DNA of 64,000 bases from Bacteroidota bacterium (GTDB lineage: Bacteria; Bacteroidota; Bacteroidia; Chitinophagales; Chitinophagaceae), in the NCBI GenBank assembly GCA_018267955.1, contig JAFDXL010000002.1:268873-332872 (forward strand). Direction: 5' to 3'. The position numbers and the translations under genes are program-made. The notes beneath the pieces were generated by a model. The model made no database searches. It was not told the DNA's origin and saw nothing but the letters and a program-made list of their open reading frames with translations. Positions 22,049 through 29,652 of the stretch are shown here, piece by piece. Position 1 is the first letter of the stretch. Every line of letters begins with the position of its first letter.

Positions 22049-23185
22049 TTATTTGGATGCTACAACCTTTGTACTGTCTTTAGCAGCACCACCTTCCATA
22101 TACAATTCACCCTGCTTATCTTTCGGCGCAGCAGGATGCGTACCTTTTAATGATTTTACATAACTGGCAAGCTGGGCGATCTGGTTGGGAGAAAAATCAT
22201 CCTTCCAGCTCTTCATGCCTTTATCTGCCCAACCATACTTGATGGATTTGAATACATCTTTGAGCCCGCCACCGTGCAGCCAGTACTCATCTGTAAGGTT
22301 AGGGCCTACACCGCCACCGCCGTCTTTTGCATGGCATGGAGAGCAGGTGCTCTGAAAGATAGTCTGCCCGGCTGCAATACCAGCTGCATCAGCCATTTGT
22401 ACCGTATTTTCATCTACATTATTTGCTGTTTTGGCCAGGTATGCTGCTTTTGCTTCTTCTCCTTTCTGCACCTCTGCCACATATTCATCATAAGAGCTTG
22501 GACCGTTACCACCACCGTGGTAATACCAGAGATATACTACGGCGACAACAATTGTAAGGTAAAAGCCATACTTCCACCAGGGAGGTAGGCTATTATCCAG
22601 TTCACGGATACCATCATAGTCATGATCCAGCATAATGTCCTTTTCCTTCTCTATAGGCACCACTTTGTTAAAACGATCCCAGAAAGAAACTTTAGGCGCG
22701 AGCGCATGTACCGCTTCCACTTCAGCCTTACCACTCATTATTCTCACCATTGTTCTTATAACTAATACAAGCGCAATGATTACCAGCAGCTCTAAACCCA
22801 CTATGCCTATTAGTGCATAGAACTTATCTGAAGGAAGACCACTGATAAATTTTTGTGTAGGCACAGTTGCTGCGTCCTCTGCCATTACACTATGGCTTAC
22901 AAGTGTTGCACCTAGCAACAGCAACATTACTTTCGAAGCAATGCCGCTCCTTTTTTCGCGCAACTTATCTCTATAAGCAAGCGACAGTTGCAACAAAGTA
23001 TTACCGAGAATAAAAATTGCCAGCAGCAGTATCAATGAAAGGCTAACCAATACTATCAGCATAGCATTAAAACTGCTTGCTTCAGGTTTGTCTGCCGTAG
23101 CGGCTGCAGCATCGGCTGCATTCACCACCAAAGGAGACATTATTATTAAGGTTAAAAAAGATGCTATTTTTTTATGGATACGCAT
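22049..23185 (-). CDS. ccoP: cbb3 oxidase subunit CcoP, single heme c
   Basis: Membrane-anchored c-type cytochrome passing electrons to the oxidase core. I use the start at 23185, which gives a signal peptide-like MRIHKKIASFLTLIIMSPLV and lies 13 nt after the ccoQ stop; the frame is open to 23224 and a start at 23212 is also possible. Two more membrane helices occur (about 40-65 and 120-145), then the N-terminal CcoP anchor region (DNSLPPWWKYGFYLTIVVAV) and one cytochrome c domain with CSPCH near residue 279. Proteobacterial CcoP normally has two CxxCH motifs; only one is seen here. In operon with ccoNO, ccoQ and ccoG. Confidence 0.93.
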   Translation of the reverse strand: MRIHKKIASFLTLIIMSPLVVNAADAAAATADKPEASSFNAMLIVLVSLSLILLLAIFILGNTLLQLSLAYRDKLREKRSGIASKVMLLLLGATLVSHSVMAEDAATVPTQKFISGLPSDKFYALIGIVGLELLVIIALVLVIRTMVRIMSGKAEVEAVHALAPKVSFWDRFNKVVPIEKEKDIMLDHDYDGIRELDNSLPPWWKYGFYLTIVVAVVYLWYYHGGGNGPSSYDEYVAEVQKGEEAKAAYLAKTANNVDENTVQMADAAGIAAGQTIFQSTCSPCHAKDGGGGVGPNLTDEYWLHGGGLKDVFKSIKYGWADKGMKSWKDDFSPNQIAQLASYVKSLKGTHPAAPKDKQGELYMEGGAAKDSTKVVASK

Positions 23186-23198
23186 ATGTTGCGGTTTA

Positions 23199-23375
23199 TT
23201 AATTGTTATCATTATTATTTCCAAGCGGTATGTTCTTCACCTCCGTTATGTATGACTTCTTTGCTTTTAAAGCCCATACTGTCAACGCTGTAAAAAACAC
23301 AATGAATATGAGTAATGATACCATCGGATAAATGCTTACCCCGGTTATGTGCTCTAAATAATATTTGAATTTCAT
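23199..23375 (-). CDS. ccoQ: Small CcoQ-like cbb3 subunit, 58 aa
   Basis: Short gene between ccoNO and ccoP. The product starts MKFKYYLEHITGVSIYPMVS, has one membrane helix (about residues 17-37, VSLLIFIVFFTALTVWALK) and a short charged tail ending NNNDNN. Size, single helix and position match CcoQ, the small subunit that stabilises cbb3 oxidase. It starts 19 nt after the ccoNO stop. Sequence similarity within CcoQ is always low, so the name rests on context. Confidence 0.8.
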   Translation of the reverse strand: MKFKYYLEHITGVSIYPMVSLLIFIVFFTALTVWALKAKKSYITEVKNIPLGNNNDNN

Positions 23376-23394
23376 CTTAACTGGTATTTAATGG

Positions 23395-25539
23395 TTAGTT
23401 ACTGGCAACTGTTTTTTGCTGCAGTTTGATGTCTTTACCTACGCGTTGCAGATATGCGATCAATGCTACGATCTCCCTGTCGCTCTTGATCTGTATTTTA
23501 TCTTTTGCCAGGCTCTCTTTGATTCCTTCAGCCTGCTTCATCAGATCGGCATTAGCTGTTTTATCATAGCCCTCAGGGTAAGGAACACCGAGTGTTTGCA
23601 TAGCCCTGATCTTAGCGCCTGTGATACCTGTATCTATCTCATCCTCGAACAGCCAGGAATATGAAGGCATTACAGAACCCGGAGACATACTGGATGGCTC
23701 GTACATATGGTTGAAGTGCCAGCTGTCAGGATATTTACCACCAATACGCGCCAGGTCCGGACCGGTACGTTTGCTACCCCATTGGAATGGGTGATCGTAC
23801 ACAAATTCACCGGCTTTTGAATATTCGCCATAACGGGCCACTTCACTGCGGAATGGTCGCACCATCTGGCTATGGCAAGTATAGCAGCCTTCGCGTACAT
23901 AGATATCGCGGCCCTGCAATTCAAGCGGTGTGTATGGCTTTACACTGCTGATAGTTGGTATATTAGATTTTATCAGGAAAGTTGGGATGATCTCGATCAT
24001 GCCGCCTATAGCCACTACAATCAGGCTAAATACAAGCATCTGCACAGGGCGGCGTTCGATCCAGCGGTGCCAGTGATAGCTGCCATGTTCTTCGACAAAT
24101 ACTTTACTTAATGGTGCTGCTTCTGCAGGTTCGTCGTTCAGTGCTTTACCAGCGCGTGCTGTACGTATCAGGTTATACGTCATCATTATGGCACCAATAA
24201 GGAATAATGTTCCGCCGATACCGCGCATCGCATAGAAAGGCCTCATTTGCGTAACGGTTTCCAGGAATTGATATTTCAATTGGCCTTCGGGGGTAAACTC
24301 TTTCCAAGCCAGGCTTTGCATAAAGCCAGCCCAATACATAGGTACTACATAGAATACTATACCCAGCGTACCGATCCAGAAATGCCAGTTAGCCAGCTTG
24401 GTTGAATAAAGATTAGTTCTGAATATTCGCGGTATCAGCCAGTACAGCACACCAAAGGTCAGGAAGCCATTCCAGCCAAGGGCGCCTACGTGTACGTGGG
24501 CGATAGTCCAGTCTGTAAAGTGGCTGATAGCATTAACGCTCTTTAAGCTCAGCATCGGGCCTTCGAATGTGGCCATACCGTATGCTGTAACAGCTACTAC
24601 CAGGAATTTAAGTGTAACATCTTCGCGCACTTTATCCCATGCACCACGTAGTGTTAGCAAGCCATTCAGCATACCACCCCATGATGGCGCTATCAGCATT
24701 ACAGAGAACACGGTGCCGAGCGATTGTGCCCAATCGGGCAGCGCAGTGTATAATAAGTGGTGAGGACCGGCCCAGATATAGATAAATATCAGCGCCCAGA
24801 AGTGTATAATGGAAAGCCTGTAAGAATATACCGGCCTGTTTGCGATCTTAGGCAGGAAGTAGTACATAATGCCCAGGTAAGGCGTAGTAAGAAAGAATGC
24901 CACAGCATTGTGTCCGTACCACCATTGTACAAGTGCATCCTGTACACCAGCGTACCATGAATAAGATTTAAGCGGGCTAAAAGGGATCTCCCAGGAGTTA
25001 ACGATATGCAGCATAGCTACCGTAACAAATGTGGCGATGTAGAACCAGATAGCAACATACAGGTGCCGTTCGCGACGTTTGATAATAGTACCAAACATAT
25101 TGATACCGAATACCACCCATACTAATGTGATCAGTATATCTATCGGCCATTCCAGCTCAGCATATTCCTTACCTGTTGTATACCCGGCAAGCAAGGTTAC
25201 AGCGGCAAGAACAATGATCAGCTGCCAGCCCCAAAAATGCAGCCGACTCAGAAAATCGTTAAACATCCTGGCTTTACAAAGGCGCTGCAGAGAATAATAG
25301 ACGCCCATAAAAATACCGTTACCAACAAAGGCAAAGATCACTGCATTGGTGTGTACGGGGCGTACACGTCCAAATGTAGTGGCTGCGGTATTCATGTTCA
25401 GTACGGGGAACACCAGTTGAAATGCGGCAAGAAGGCCGGCAAGCATACCAACAAGACCCCAGAATATGGTTGCGTATGCAAACCATTTTACGATCTTGTT
25501 GTCGTAATAGAATTTTTCTAATTGCGAACTGTTGGTCAT
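23395..25539 (-). CDS. ccoNO: cbb3 cytochrome c oxidase, fused subunits I and II (CcoN-CcoO)
   Basis: Catalytic core of the high-affinity terminal oxidase. Residues about 1-480 are CcoN with twelve membrane helices and the heme-copper histidines (RPVHTNAVIFAFVGNG, WYGHNAVAFFLTTPYLG, WAGPHHLLYT, HVHVGALGWNG). Residues about 500-714 are CcoO: one membrane helix, then the heme c site CYTCHSQMVRPF near residue 550 and GPDLARIGGKYPDSWHFNHM. Fused ccoNO genes are usual in Bacteroidota. It starts 20 nt after ccoS and is followed by ccoQ and ccoP. The operon promoter is upstream of ccoS. Confidence 0.97.
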   Translation of the reverse strand: MTNSSQLEKFYYDNKIVKWFAYATIFWGLVGMLAGLLAAFQLVFPVLNMNTAATTFGRVRPVHTNAVIFAFVGNGIFMGVYYSLQRLCKARMFNDFLSRLHFWGWQLIIVLAAVTLLAGYTTGKEYAELEWPIDILITLVWVVFGINMFGTIIKRRERHLYVAIWFYIATFVTVAMLHIVNSWEIPFSPLKSYSWYAGVQDALVQWWYGHNAVAFFLTTPYLGIMYYFLPKIANRPVYSYRLSIIHFWALIFIYIWAGPHHLLYTALPDWAQSLGTVFSVMLIAPSWGGMLNGLLTLRGAWDKVREDVTLKFLVVAVTAYGMATFEGPMLSLKSVNAISHFTDWTIAHVHVGALGWNGFLTFGVLYWLIPRIFRTNLYSTKLANWHFWIGTLGIVFYVVPMYWAGFMQSLAWKEFTPEGQLKYQFLETVTQMRPFYAMRGIGGTLFLIGAIMMTYNLIRTARAGKALNDEPAEAAPLSKVFVEEHGSYHWHRWIERRPVQMLVFSLIVVAIGGMIEIIPTFLIKSNIPTISSVKPYTPLELQGRDIYVREGCYTCHSQMVRPFRSEVARYGEYSKAGEFVYDHPFQWGSKRTGPDLARIGGKYPDSWHFNHMYEPSSMSPGSVMPSYSWLFEDEIDTGITGAKIRAMQTLGVPYPEGYDKTANADLMKQAEGIKESLAKDKIQIKSDREIVALIAYLQRVGKDIKLQQKTVASN

Positions 25540-25559
25540 TTATTCTGTCTTTAAGATTA

Positions 25560-25718
25560 TCAGTTTAGGTTTTGATTTACTTCGTCATCGTAGAGTATTC
25601 TCATGGCTGCCCCGCTCTTATCTTCGAACTGGTCACTTTTTACGCTCCATACAAATGCAAAAAGGAAAAAGGCGGCTACTATGATACTTGCGAAAATCAG
25701 GATATAAAGCGCGCTCAT
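25560..25718 (-). CDS. ccoS: cbb3 oxidase assembly protein CcoS, 52 aa
   Basis: Short protein MSALYILIFASIIVAAFFLF..., one N-terminal membrane helix and then FVWSVKSDQFEDKSG with the family-typical (S/G)-QF-D/E-D segment, followed by RILYDDE. CcoS is needed for cofactor insertion into cbb3 oxidase. It is the first gene of the ccoS-ccoNO-ccoQ-ccoP-ccoG-fixH-safE-like operon. Its promoter holds a full box and a one-mismatch box. Stop TGA at 25562-25560. Confidence 0.92.
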   Translation of the reverse strand: MSALYILIFASIIVAAFFLFAFVWSVKSDQFEDKSGAAMRILYDDEVNQNLN

Positions 25719-25739
25719 CGATTAGTTTTAATTATGTCT

Positions 25740-25804
25740 CAAAACTATTACGCGCTTACCCACCGCTCCATGACCACACTCATGCGAAAACATGATTGTT
25801 ATCA
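25740..25804 (-). promoter_or_regulatory. Promoter of the cco operon with FNR/FixK-type boxes
   Basis: Distal box TGAT-TGTT-ATCA (25793-25804). Its centre is 22 bp from a one-mismatch proximal box TGAC-CACA-CTCA (25771-25782). After 23 nt comes TAGTTTTG (25747-25740), a perfect TAnnTTTG. Predicted start near 25735, leader about 17 nt. The flanks AAACATGATT and TATCAG around the distal box are shared with the ccoI-operon box at 28880-28891. Confidence 0.8.
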
Positions 25805-25817
25805 GATTCTTAAAATT

Positions 25818-28274
25818 CTATTGACTTTTTAAAGAAAGTTTCATCCCTGCAGCTACCATACTGCTGACACCGGTAGAGATAAGTACGATGCTCAAAGTGC
25901 TGACCGGCATTAATATAGCTGCCTTCATCGGGCTCATATTGCCCTGCATAGAAATAGTAAGCCCGATGATATTATAAACTATGGATACCAGGAATGAGAA
26001 CCCAATAATATACTTACCCCAACGGGAGAGCCTGAGTAAAGAAGGGAGCTTTTCCATTTTAGACGCATCCAATATAGCATCGCAAGAGGGCGAGAAATTA
26101 TTAATATCATCGGCGAGTGTAATGCCTACATTACTTTGCTGTAAAGCCCCGGCGTCATTCAATCCATCTCCAATCATAAGTGTTTGATGACGTTCCTGTT
26201 GCAATTTTTCAATATACCGGAGTTTGTCGAGCGGTTTTTGTTCAAAAAGTAATGTTCCCTTATTACCAAACAATCCTTTCAATATTGATCTTTGTGCATC
26301 GTTGTCGCCTGACAGCATTGACAGATCGTAGGCCGATGCCAGTTGTGGTATCAGTTGCGGTACGGCATCACGCAAAACAGGATTGATATAAAATGCGGTA
26401 ACATCATCATTGATCCTGATATAGAGTGATGGCTTCACATCTTTGGGTCGCATATCAACGCCTACAAATATCGCGGAGCCTACCTTTACCAAGTTGCCAT
26501 CAATGTAAGCGCTGATACCTTTACCTGCAAATTCTTTCCAGTCATCAGATGGTACCGGTGAATAACTTCCCAGGAACGCGGATAAAGCTTTACTGTATGG
26601 GTGCGAACTCGGCTGTATCACACTATATACAAGCCTGCGCTCATAATCTGTAAGCTCATGTCCAGATGTACTAAAATGCGAACTACCCTGGGTAAGCGTA
26701 CCTGTTTTATCGAAAATGATATGATCTACTTTACCTAATTGCTCTATAACAGTGGAATCTCTCAGAAAGAGGCCATTATTGCTCAATAACCGTAACAAGT
26801 TACCATTGGTATAGTTTGCTGAGAGCAGTAACGCGCAAGGACAAGCAACTATCAGCATCGCGGATACACTCGGCAAAAGCTTTGCCGGGTCGTTTAATGC
26901 CCAGAATGCTGCTGTGATGCCAGCAAGCACAAAAAGTATAATGGTAAAATACTTACTGAGCACATGTATGATACTCTTGTTATGATTTTCCTCCTCCTTA
27001 TTCCTGGAAAAGCTATAATGGTTCCATAAAGACGTAAGGTAGCTGCCGGCTACAGGCTTTATCAGTTGTATGGTCAGGTTGTCGCCTTTCTGCTTGCCAC
27101 CGGCATAAACGATATTACCTTTTTCAATTTTCACCGGCTCGCTTTCACCGGTTACAAATCCGTAATCAATGTTGGCATTACCCTTCAGCACTACGCCATC
27201 GGCAGGTATGATCTCATCGTTATGCAGTTCTACCACATCTTTTTCTTTCAGATCCTGCAATGGTCTTGCCTCTGTGCAGTTATCGGTAATTACATTCACC
27301 GCTATAGGGAAATAGGACTTATAATCGCGGTTGAAGGAAATAGATTTATAGGCCTGATCCTGCACCAGCCGGCCTACCAGCATAAAGAATACGATGCCCG
27401 ACATACTATCGAGATAGCCACTGCCTGTATTGGTAAAAATCTCATACAGGCTTCGGCCGAATGTAATGATCAATGCCAAAACAATAGGCGCATCAATATT
27501 CAGCATTCTTTGCTTCAGCCCGGCCCATGCAGATGTAAAAAATTCGGAAGCGCTAAAAAAGAATACCGGCAATGCCAATACCAGGTTTAGATAGCGGAAG
27601 AGTTGAACGTACTGATGTTCTATGCCTAGGTTGCCCGAGAGATATTCCGGGAAGCTGAGCATCATAATGTTACCGAAGCAAAATCCGGCAACACCGAGCT
27701 TATATACCTTCTTTTTGTTTGATGCTTTTGCTTTTTTCGCACTGCCATCTTCCAGGCTTATATATGGTTCGTAACCAATGGTTGTCAGCAAGTCTACAAT
27801 CTCACGCAATGTGATCTCCTGCTGCAGGTAATGAATGGTCACTTCTTTATTGGTAAAATTGAGCCTGCTTTCTGTAATGGCCGGCCTTATCTTAGGTAGG
27901 TGTTCCAGCAGCCACATGCAGGAGCTGCAATGTATGCCGGGTATGTATAAGGTAATAACAGCATGCTTTCCGTCAGAAAAAGTAAGCAGCTTCTGTGCGA
28001 TGTCTGCATTATCCAGGTAGGCATATTTATCGCTGCGCCTTGCTTTTACCTGTGTCAGCCCCGGGTGGTTCTGAATCTTATAATAATTACAAAGCCCATT
28101 CTCATCAAGGATTTCATAAACCAATTTGCACCCGTCGCAACAAAAAACCTTATCGCCTACCGCATAGTTATTGGTAATGCACGGTGCACCGCAATGATAA
28201 CAGGCTACTTCACTCTTAACTTTTTCTTTTGTTAGCCCATCTTCTTTGACGGGTGGCTCTTTAACTGTAGGCAT
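25818..28274 (-). CDS. ccoI: Copper-transporting P1B-type ATPase CcoI (FixI)
   Basis: Heavy-metal pump that supplies copper for cbb3 oxidase. 818 residues. The N-terminal region has a Cys/His-rich segment ACYHCGAPC, KVFCCDGCK and a metal-binding domain with IHCSSCMWLLE. Then come CPCALLLS (the TM6 metal motif), the phosphorylation site DKTGTLTQ, SSHPYSKAL (the HP motif) and GDGLNDAGALQQ. Two-gene operon: the ATG overlaps the end of the helical-protein gene by 14 nt. The promoter with the FNR-type box lies upstream of that gene. The extra N-terminal Cys block is typical of the FixI/CcoI group. Confidence 0.96.
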   Translation of the reverse strand: MPTVKEPPVKEDGLTKEKVKSEVACYHCGAPCITNNYAVGDKVFCCDGCKLVYEILDENGLCNYYKIQNHPGLTQVKARRSDKYAYLDNADIAQKLLTFSDGKHAVITLYIPGIHCSSCMWLLEHLPKIRPAITESRLNFTNKEVTIHYLQQEITLREIVDLLTTIGYEPYISLEDGSAKKAKASNKKKVYKLGVAGFCFGNIMMLSFPEYLSGNLGIEHQYVQLFRYLNLVLALPVFFFSASEFFTSAWAGLKQRMLNIDAPIVLALIITFGRSLYEIFTNTGSGYLDSMSGIVFFMLVGRLVQDQAYKSISFNRDYKSYFPIAVNVITDNCTEARPLQDLKEKDVVELHNDEIIPADGVVLKGNANIDYGFVTGESEPVKIEKGNIVYAGGKQKGDNLTIQLIKPVAGSYLTSLWNHYSFSRNKEEENHNKSIIHVLSKYFTIILFVLAGITAAFWALNDPAKLLPSVSAMLIVACPCALLLSANYTNGNLLRLLSNNGLFLRDSTVIEQLGKVDHIIFDKTGTLTQGSSHFSTSGHELTDYERRLVYSVIQPSSHPYSKALSAFLGSYSPVPSDDWKEFAGKGISAYIDGNLVKVGSAIFVGVDMRPKDVKPSLYIRINDDVTAFYINPVLRDAVPQLIPQLASAYDLSMLSGDNDAQRSILKGLFGNKGTLLFEQKPLDKLRYIEKLQQERHQTLMIGDGLNDAGALQQSNVGITLADDINNFSPSCDAILDASKMEKLPSLLRLSRWGKYIIGFSFLVSIVYNIIGLTISMQGNMSPMKAAILMPVSTLSIVLISTGVSSMVAAGMKLSLKSQ

Positions 28275-28812
28275 GAATACTCCTTTGTGCTTCTATCATC
28301 TTTGGTATCAGGCAAGCCTCTTCCAGGTAAAACAATTCTGTAAGAGACGTGTCTATGATCATGATCTCGTTACGCAGCTTTTTATACTCTGCAGGATATT
28401 GAATGTCTGAGTACAATGGCAATGCCACCATCTGCAGCCGATACAATATCTCTTTTATCTTTTGATGTGATTCCTTGAGACTTGCTACTTGTGTGGTGTG
28501 CTGCATAGTACACTTGCCGCTGCATGTATTGCAGTCGTGCTTTTCCAGTGCTTTTTTGTTAAGCTCACCTATATACGGAACCATTATTTCTTTTCTTAGT
28601 ATCGTAAACTCCCGCAGTTGCTCCAGGAATTTTTTTGACATGCTTATATACAGGATCGTAGAAGTGTGTTCTTCTTTTTGCTCCAGCCTGCTCAGGATAT
28701 TATAAGCGTTCCTGCACAGGTTGTCTACCGATGTATAATAATCTTCATTCAGCCTTTCTGCCAGCTCCAGTAAGCCACTAAATTGATATCGTGGAAAAAA
28801 TATTTTACTCAT
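28261..28812 (-). CDS. Helical protein with CxxC-x3-C motif, 183 aa (possibly hemerythrin-like fold)
   Basis: Not recognised with certainty. Predicted all-helical, starting MSKIFFPRYQFSGLLELAER. The centre holds EKHDCNTCSGKCTMQH, three Cys and two His in 16 residues, suggesting metal or redox chemistry. The last helix FYLEEACLIPKMIEAQ resembles the final helix of hemerythrin HHE proteins, but the usual His ligands are mostly missing. It resembles the 156-residue protein at 9744-10214 in helix order and in several positions. A good Shine-Dalgarno (AAAGGAG) precedes the start at 28812. It overlaps ccoI by 14 nt, so it is coupled to copper delivery for the oxidase; a copper or oxygen-linked role is an inference. 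Confidence 0.72.
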   Translation of the reverse strand: MSKIFFPRYQFSGLLELAERLNEDYYTSVDNLCRNAYNILSRLEQKEEHTSTILYISMSKKFLEQLREFTILRKEIMVPYIGELNKKALEKHDCNTCSGKCTMQHTTQVASLKESHQKIKEILYRLQMVALPLYSDIQYPAEYKKLRNEIMIIDTSLTELFYLEEACLIPKMIEAQRSIHAYS

Positions 28813-28826
28813 ACAACTCCTTTGGA

Positions 28827-28891
28827 CGAATTTATACCCGCTCCCAAGGTTAAAACATGATTGCGGGAAGGTGCAAACATGATTTTTATCA
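28827..28891 (-). promoter_or_regulatory. Promoter of the ccoI operon with FNR/FixK-type box
   Basis: Distal box TGAT-TTTT-ATCA (28880-28891), then a half-box with TGAT (28858-28869) whose centre is 22 bp closer to the gene, then 23 nt, then TAAATTCG (28834-28827), one base off TAnnTTTG. AAACATGATT occurs at both box positions. Predicted leader about 10 nt. Confidence 0.72.
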
Positions 28892-28908
28892 GTTTTTTAA
28901 AATCAGGA

Positions 28909-29628
28909 TTAATTATAAATATTAGCCGTCTTCACCAGCTTATCCATATCCAGTATTTTTATCTTCTTACCTACAAATACAACTATCTTATCATGTTTAA
29001 ATTCTGAAAGCAGGCGAATCGCTGTTTCGGTTGCTGTACCGACGAGGTTGGCGATATCCTCGCGCGATAATACCACACTGATGGTAGCGTTATCCTTTTC
29101 AAAACCATACGTTTCTTTCAGAAATAATAGAGCTTCCGCCATACGCTCCCTTACAGGTTTCTGGGCAATATCCGTGAGCCTGTTTTCTGTAAGTCTTAGC
29201 TCTAAGGCCAGCATCCTGATGATCTCCAGGGATAGGGTAGGGTTCTTTCGCAGTAAGCTGAAGAAAACCTCCTTAGAGATAAAGCATATCTGGGTATCCT
29301 CCAGGGCTATTGCCGATGCATTGTAGCGCTCAGAGCTAAGCATAGATCTGTAACCCAACACATCTCCTTCCTTCGCCAGCTTCACTATCTGCTCTTTTCC
29401 ATCCTGCCCCGCATGAGCCAGTTTCACCTTGCCTTTGTTAATGCAATACACCCCCAAAGGATAGTTACCCTCATTAAAAATGATCTGCCCTTTTTTATAC
29501 GGTATACATGATTTATGCTCATCAATGGTGATCAATTCATCCATCTGCAAATGGCAAAAGATAGACTTATCTTTTACTGTACATGTTTCACAATTGGCCG
29601 TAAACCCCGATTTACTTTTGTCTGTCAA
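28909..29628 (-). CDS. Crp/Fnr-family regulator with four FNR-like cysteines
   Basis: DNA-binding regulator of 239 residues. The N-terminus has Cys13, Cys16 and Cys25 (ANCETCTVKDKSIFCHL), close to the C-x2-C-x5-C of FNR. Cys115 in EDTQICFIS aligns with FNR Cys122. These four could hold an oxygen-labile 4Fe-4S cluster. The beta-roll (about 40-150) is followed by a winged helix with recognition helix GTATETAIRLLSEF, keeping the Glu and Arg used to read TGA half-sites. It lies 24 nt after the metallo-beta-lactamase/rhodanese gene, so it is probably transcribed with it from the box-containing promoter at 31097, which would make it autoregulated. It stands just upstream of the ccoI operon. Confidence 0.94.
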   Translation of the reverse strand: MTDKSKSGFTANCETCTVKDKSIFCHLQMDELITIDEHKSCIPYKKGQIIFNEGNYPLGVYCINKGKVKLAHAGQDGKEQIVKLAKEGDVLGYRSMLSSERYNASAIALEDTQICFISKEVFFSLLRKNPTLSLEIIRMLALELRLTENRLTDIAQKPVRERMAEALLFLKETYGFEKDNATISVVLSREDIANLVGTATETAIRLLSEFKHDKIVVFVGKKIKILDMDKLVKTANIYN

Positions 29629-29652
29629 GAATTACACTGTTTACTGTTAACC

